Source: an uncultured bacterium
GTDB taxonomy: Bacteria > Desulfobacterota > Binatia > HRBIN30
Assembly (NCBI GenBank): GCA_937975525.1
Contig: CALJUJ010000142.1
Coordinates: 1 to 9,112, forward strand
DNA length: 9,112 bases
Direction of reading: 5' to 3'
The stretch's first letter is position 1, and each line of letters begins with the position of its first letter. A program made the position numbers and the translations under genes. Shown here piece after piece: positions 7,016-9,112 of the stretch. The notes beneath the pieces are model-generated. The model searched no databases, was not told where the DNA came from, and saw only the letters and a list, made by a program, of their open reading frames with translations.

Positions 7016-9112
7016 GCGCTGGTAGACCTTCGGCAGCTCGCGCGGCAGCGATCCGATGTCGTCGATCACCATGTAGCGCGATTCGTCGCACATCTCGCGT
7101 AGATAGTCGTGGCCGGCCTTGTCGACCGTGAGGCAGAACGGGACGATCCCCGCCGCCTCGGCCTCGCGCAACGCGATGGCGGTGTCGCGCAGGCCGTACA
7201 CGTTGCTGCGACGATCCTGCCCGTAGTCGAAGTCTTGCGGGAAGCCGTCGCTCAGCAGGATGATGTGCCGCGAGCGGGCGCTGACCGCGGCCATCTTCTC
7301 GACGGAGTGCCGCAGGGCGGTGCCCATGCGCGTGCTCCGCTTCGGCTCGAGCGCGCCGATCCTCCCTTTGACTCCGGTGCTGAGAGGCTCGTTGAAGCCT
7401 TTGACCATGTAGAACTCGACGTTCTTGCGGCCGTGCCCGGAGAAGCCGTAGATCGCGTAGGCGTCGCCGATCTCCTCGATCGCCTCGGCCATGATGACCA
7501 GCGCTTCCTTGGTGACGTCGATGATTCGCCGCTGGCGCTGGGCGCGGCGTGCCGGCGCCGTCGCGTTGCGGAACGCGTCGAGCGTCCCTTCGGGCGGCGC
7601 GACGTCCGGCGGCGGGGTCTCGAAGGGTTCGTCGGTCGAGGCGCTCAGGTCGATGAGGAAGAGGGTGGCGACGTCGCGCTCCTCGCGCTGGCGGGCGACG
7701 TAGAGTCGGCTCGAAGGTGACTGGCGGGCACGCCGGTCGACGCGCGCATCGACGACGGCGTTCAGGTCGAAATCCTCGCCGTGCTCGAGACCGCGCACCA
7801 TGCGGTACATTTCGGGGCGGATCCGCTGGAACTGGCGGCGCACGTCGGGGATCAGGTCGGAGTAGTCGAGCAATGTCTGGTTGAAGAACTCGCCGGAATC
7901 GCTGTCGACGGGAATCTCCATGAGCCGGCACCAGCGCTCGCGATAATCCTGGATGTGATGATCCCACTCGTCGTAGTAGAAGGTCGCACCCTCGGCGCGC
8001 CGTTCCAGCCAACGCCGCGGCGCCGCCTTGTCGGGCCGCTTGCTCTCGCCGAGGACGCGCTGGATCTCGTCGAGCTGCTCCTGCGGCACCTTGCCGACGA
8101 GATCGCTGATGTACAGTCCGAGACCCTCGGTATCGTTGCCGCGCGCCTGCTTCAGGCGTAGGTCGGCTCCGGCTTCGAGCAGGCGCTCGAGCTCTTCGGC
8201 CGACATCGGCGTCGAGCCGCTGCCGTCTTCCGACTCGTCCTCGAGCTCGAGCTCGCGATCGAGCGGCTTCGGGTCGGCGTCGGAGTCCTCGCTCGCCGGT
8301 GGCGCGGCATCGATCTCGGGGCCGTCGCCCGAGGTCGTCGGTCCGTCGTCGTCGACGAACATGTCGTAGACCGCCTCGCTCGTCATGCGCTCGAAGGCGA
8401 GCTCGCTCGGCGTCGCCTCGCCGCGTCGCTCGCCCTCGGCCGCGAGCTGCTCGGTGAGCTCCTGGGCGATCGTCAGCGAATCGTCGACGCTCGCGGTGTC
8501 GAGCGCCAGCGGCGCGGTCGCGGGTCCGATGAGCAGCGCAAAGGCGCGCAGCCAGATCGGCAGGACGTCGAGCGAACGCTGGCACAAGAGCCAGGCGAAC
8601 ACCGCGTCGAGGGCGGCGCCTTGTGGTGGCGCATACTTCGGGTCGACACGGTCGATCAGGAGGTTGCCGATCTCGCGCTGCTCGCGGGCCAGCCCGGCGT
8701 ACCGACGCGCCAGGCGGCAGGCGACACGGTAGCCCTCGGCAACGAGAAACAGCTCTTCGAGCAGCGCGGGCTTGTCGGGGTCGGTCAGGTACGCGTAGAG
8801 CGACTGGTCCGCAGCCGCGGGCGCACGCGCAGCGTAGGTCCCTGCCATGCGTCGCCCGGCGAGTTGCGCCGCGAGCAAGCGGTAGAGCCGGCAGTTGTCC
8901 TCGTGGGTGTCGAAGCGGTCGATCTTCAGCGGCAGCGCGATCTCGTCCTCGTGCGGGAACTCTTCGAGCTCGGAGCGCAGCTGACCAGACAAAGCCGAGC
9001 GAATCGACACCGGGTGGCCGCCGAGCATCTGCACGTACTTGCGCAGAAGCCCCTGCACGTCGTTGAGCACCGCCGCCGTCGACGATGCGTGCAGCACCTT
9101 CGAGCTCGTGCG
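7001..9112 (-). CDS. NorD/CbbO-like von Willebrand factor A (VWA) domain protein, 5' end beyond the window
   Basis: The leftward frame is open from the right edge to the stop at 7001, 703 codons. A GTG at 9097 could start a 698-residue protein, but it lacks a well-spaced ribosome binding site and the frame continues upstream, so the true start is probably outside. Numbering from that GTG, residues 1 to about 240 are a helical region; about 246-298 is an Asp/Glu/Ser-rich linker; about 370-460 carries the NorD-type block FYYDEWDHHIQDYRERWCR and GLEHGEDFDL; about 478-690 is the VWA domain. Its metal-ion-dependent adhesion site is complete: DLSAS (Asp483), Thr593 in RMGTALRH and Asp617 in LLSDG. 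NorD and CbbO proteins work with a MoxR-family AAA+ ATPase (NorQ, CbbQ) to activate or insert metal into large enzymes; such a partner is expected to the right. No nitric oxide reductase or RuBisCO gene is visible, so the target is unknown. No signal peptide is seen in the visible part. Confidence 0.88.
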   Translation of the reverse strand, partial: RTSSKVLHASSTAAVLNDVQGLLRKYVQMLGGHPVSIRSALSGQLRSELEEFPHEDEIALPLKIDRFDTHEDNCRLYRLLAAQLAGRRMAGTYAARAPAAADQSLYAYLTDPDKPALLEELFLVAEGYRVACRLARRYAGLAREQREIGNLLIDRVDPKYAPPQGAALDAVFAWLLCQRSLDVLPIWLRAFALLIGPATAPLALDTASVDDSLTIAQELTEQLAAEGERRGEATPSELAFERMTSEAVYDMFVDDDGPTTSGDGPEIDAAPPASEDSDADPKPLDRELELEDESEDGSGSTPMSAEELERLLEAGADLRLKQARGNDTEGLGLYISDLVGKVPQEQLDEIQRVLGESKRPDKAAPRRWLERRAEGATFYYDEWDHHIQDYRERWCRLMEIPVDSDSGEFFNQTLLDYSDLIPDVRRQFQRIRPEMYRMVRGLEHGEDFDLNAVVDARVDRRARQSPSSRLYVARQREERDVATLFLIDLSASTDEPFETPPPDVAPPEGTLDAFRNATAPARRAQRQRRIIDVTKEALVIMAEAIEEIGDAYAIYGFSGHGRKNVEFYMVKGFNEPLSTGVKGRIGALEPKRSTRMGTALRHSVEKMAAVSARSRHIILLSDGFPQDFDYGQDRRSNVYGLRDTAIALREAEAAGIVPFCLTVDKAGHDYLREMCDESRYMVIDDIGSLPRELPKVYQRVVTT

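Noticed and set aside
6897..8585. Second long minus-strand frame overlapping the VWA gene
   Set aside because: It is off-frame to the clearly conserved VWA protein. Its product is mostly Arg/Ala/Pro repeats.
7001..9112. Calling the VWA gene norD or cbbO outright
   Set aside because: No norCBQ or cbbLSQ genes are visible and the family includes many members of unknown function, so only family-level similarity is claimed.

Overview
The window is GC-rich (roughly 70% by eye), with long uninterrupted frames on both strands and tightly packed genes. This points to a high-GC bacterium such as a proteobacterium, myxococcote, Binatota-like lineage or actinobacterium; I cannot place it more precisely from sequence alone. 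There are no tRNA or rRNA genes, CRISPR arrays, transposases or other signs of mobile DNA. It reads as a chromosomal region.

Layout from left to right. Bases 1-76 hold the first 25 codons of a leftward gene, probably a thiolase-type acetyl-CoA acetyltransferase, with a strong ribosome binding site. Bases 77-305 are a divergent intergenic region. Bases 306-7011 are a rightward three-gene operon: (i) a 1103-residue protein fusing a transglutaminase-like module to DUF2126, regarded as a circularly permuted glutamine-synthetase-like ligase; (ii) an 832-residue protein fusing a circularly permuted ATP-grasp domain (DUF404/DUF407) to an alpha-E domain (DUF403); (iii) a 297-residue stand-alone transglutaminase-like protein. 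Genes (i) and (ii) overlap as ATGA. Genes (ii) and (iii) are 5 bp apart, or overlap by 4 bp if a GTG start is used. Bases 7001-9112 hold a convergent leftward gene for a NorD/CbbO-like VWA protein, still open at the window edge. Its stop codon overlaps the end of gene (iii) by 11 bp inside a near-perfect palindrome.

The operon is a compact version of a widespread but experimentally uncharacterised system. Comparative genomics has predicted that this system makes or attaches a peptide tag, using two permuted amidoligases, an alpha-helical alpha-E partner and papain-like (transglutaminase-fold) peptidases, often with an NTN-hydrolase (Anbu) peptidase. No Anbu gene lies in this window. A plausible division of labour is that the ATP-grasp and glutamine-synthetase-like domains form amide bonds, while the transglutaminase-fold proteins cleave or transfer them.

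The most notable detail is in gene (i). Its transglutaminase module has lost the nucleophilic cysteine (Gly180, in GSGRD), while His229 and Asp245 remain. Gene (iii) keeps all three residues (Cys182, His225, Asp241). The operon therefore appears to pair an inactive module fused to a ligase with an active stand-alone enzyme. The convergent VWA protein belongs to a family that normally works with a MoxR-type AAA+ ATPase, and any such partner would lie beyond the right edge.
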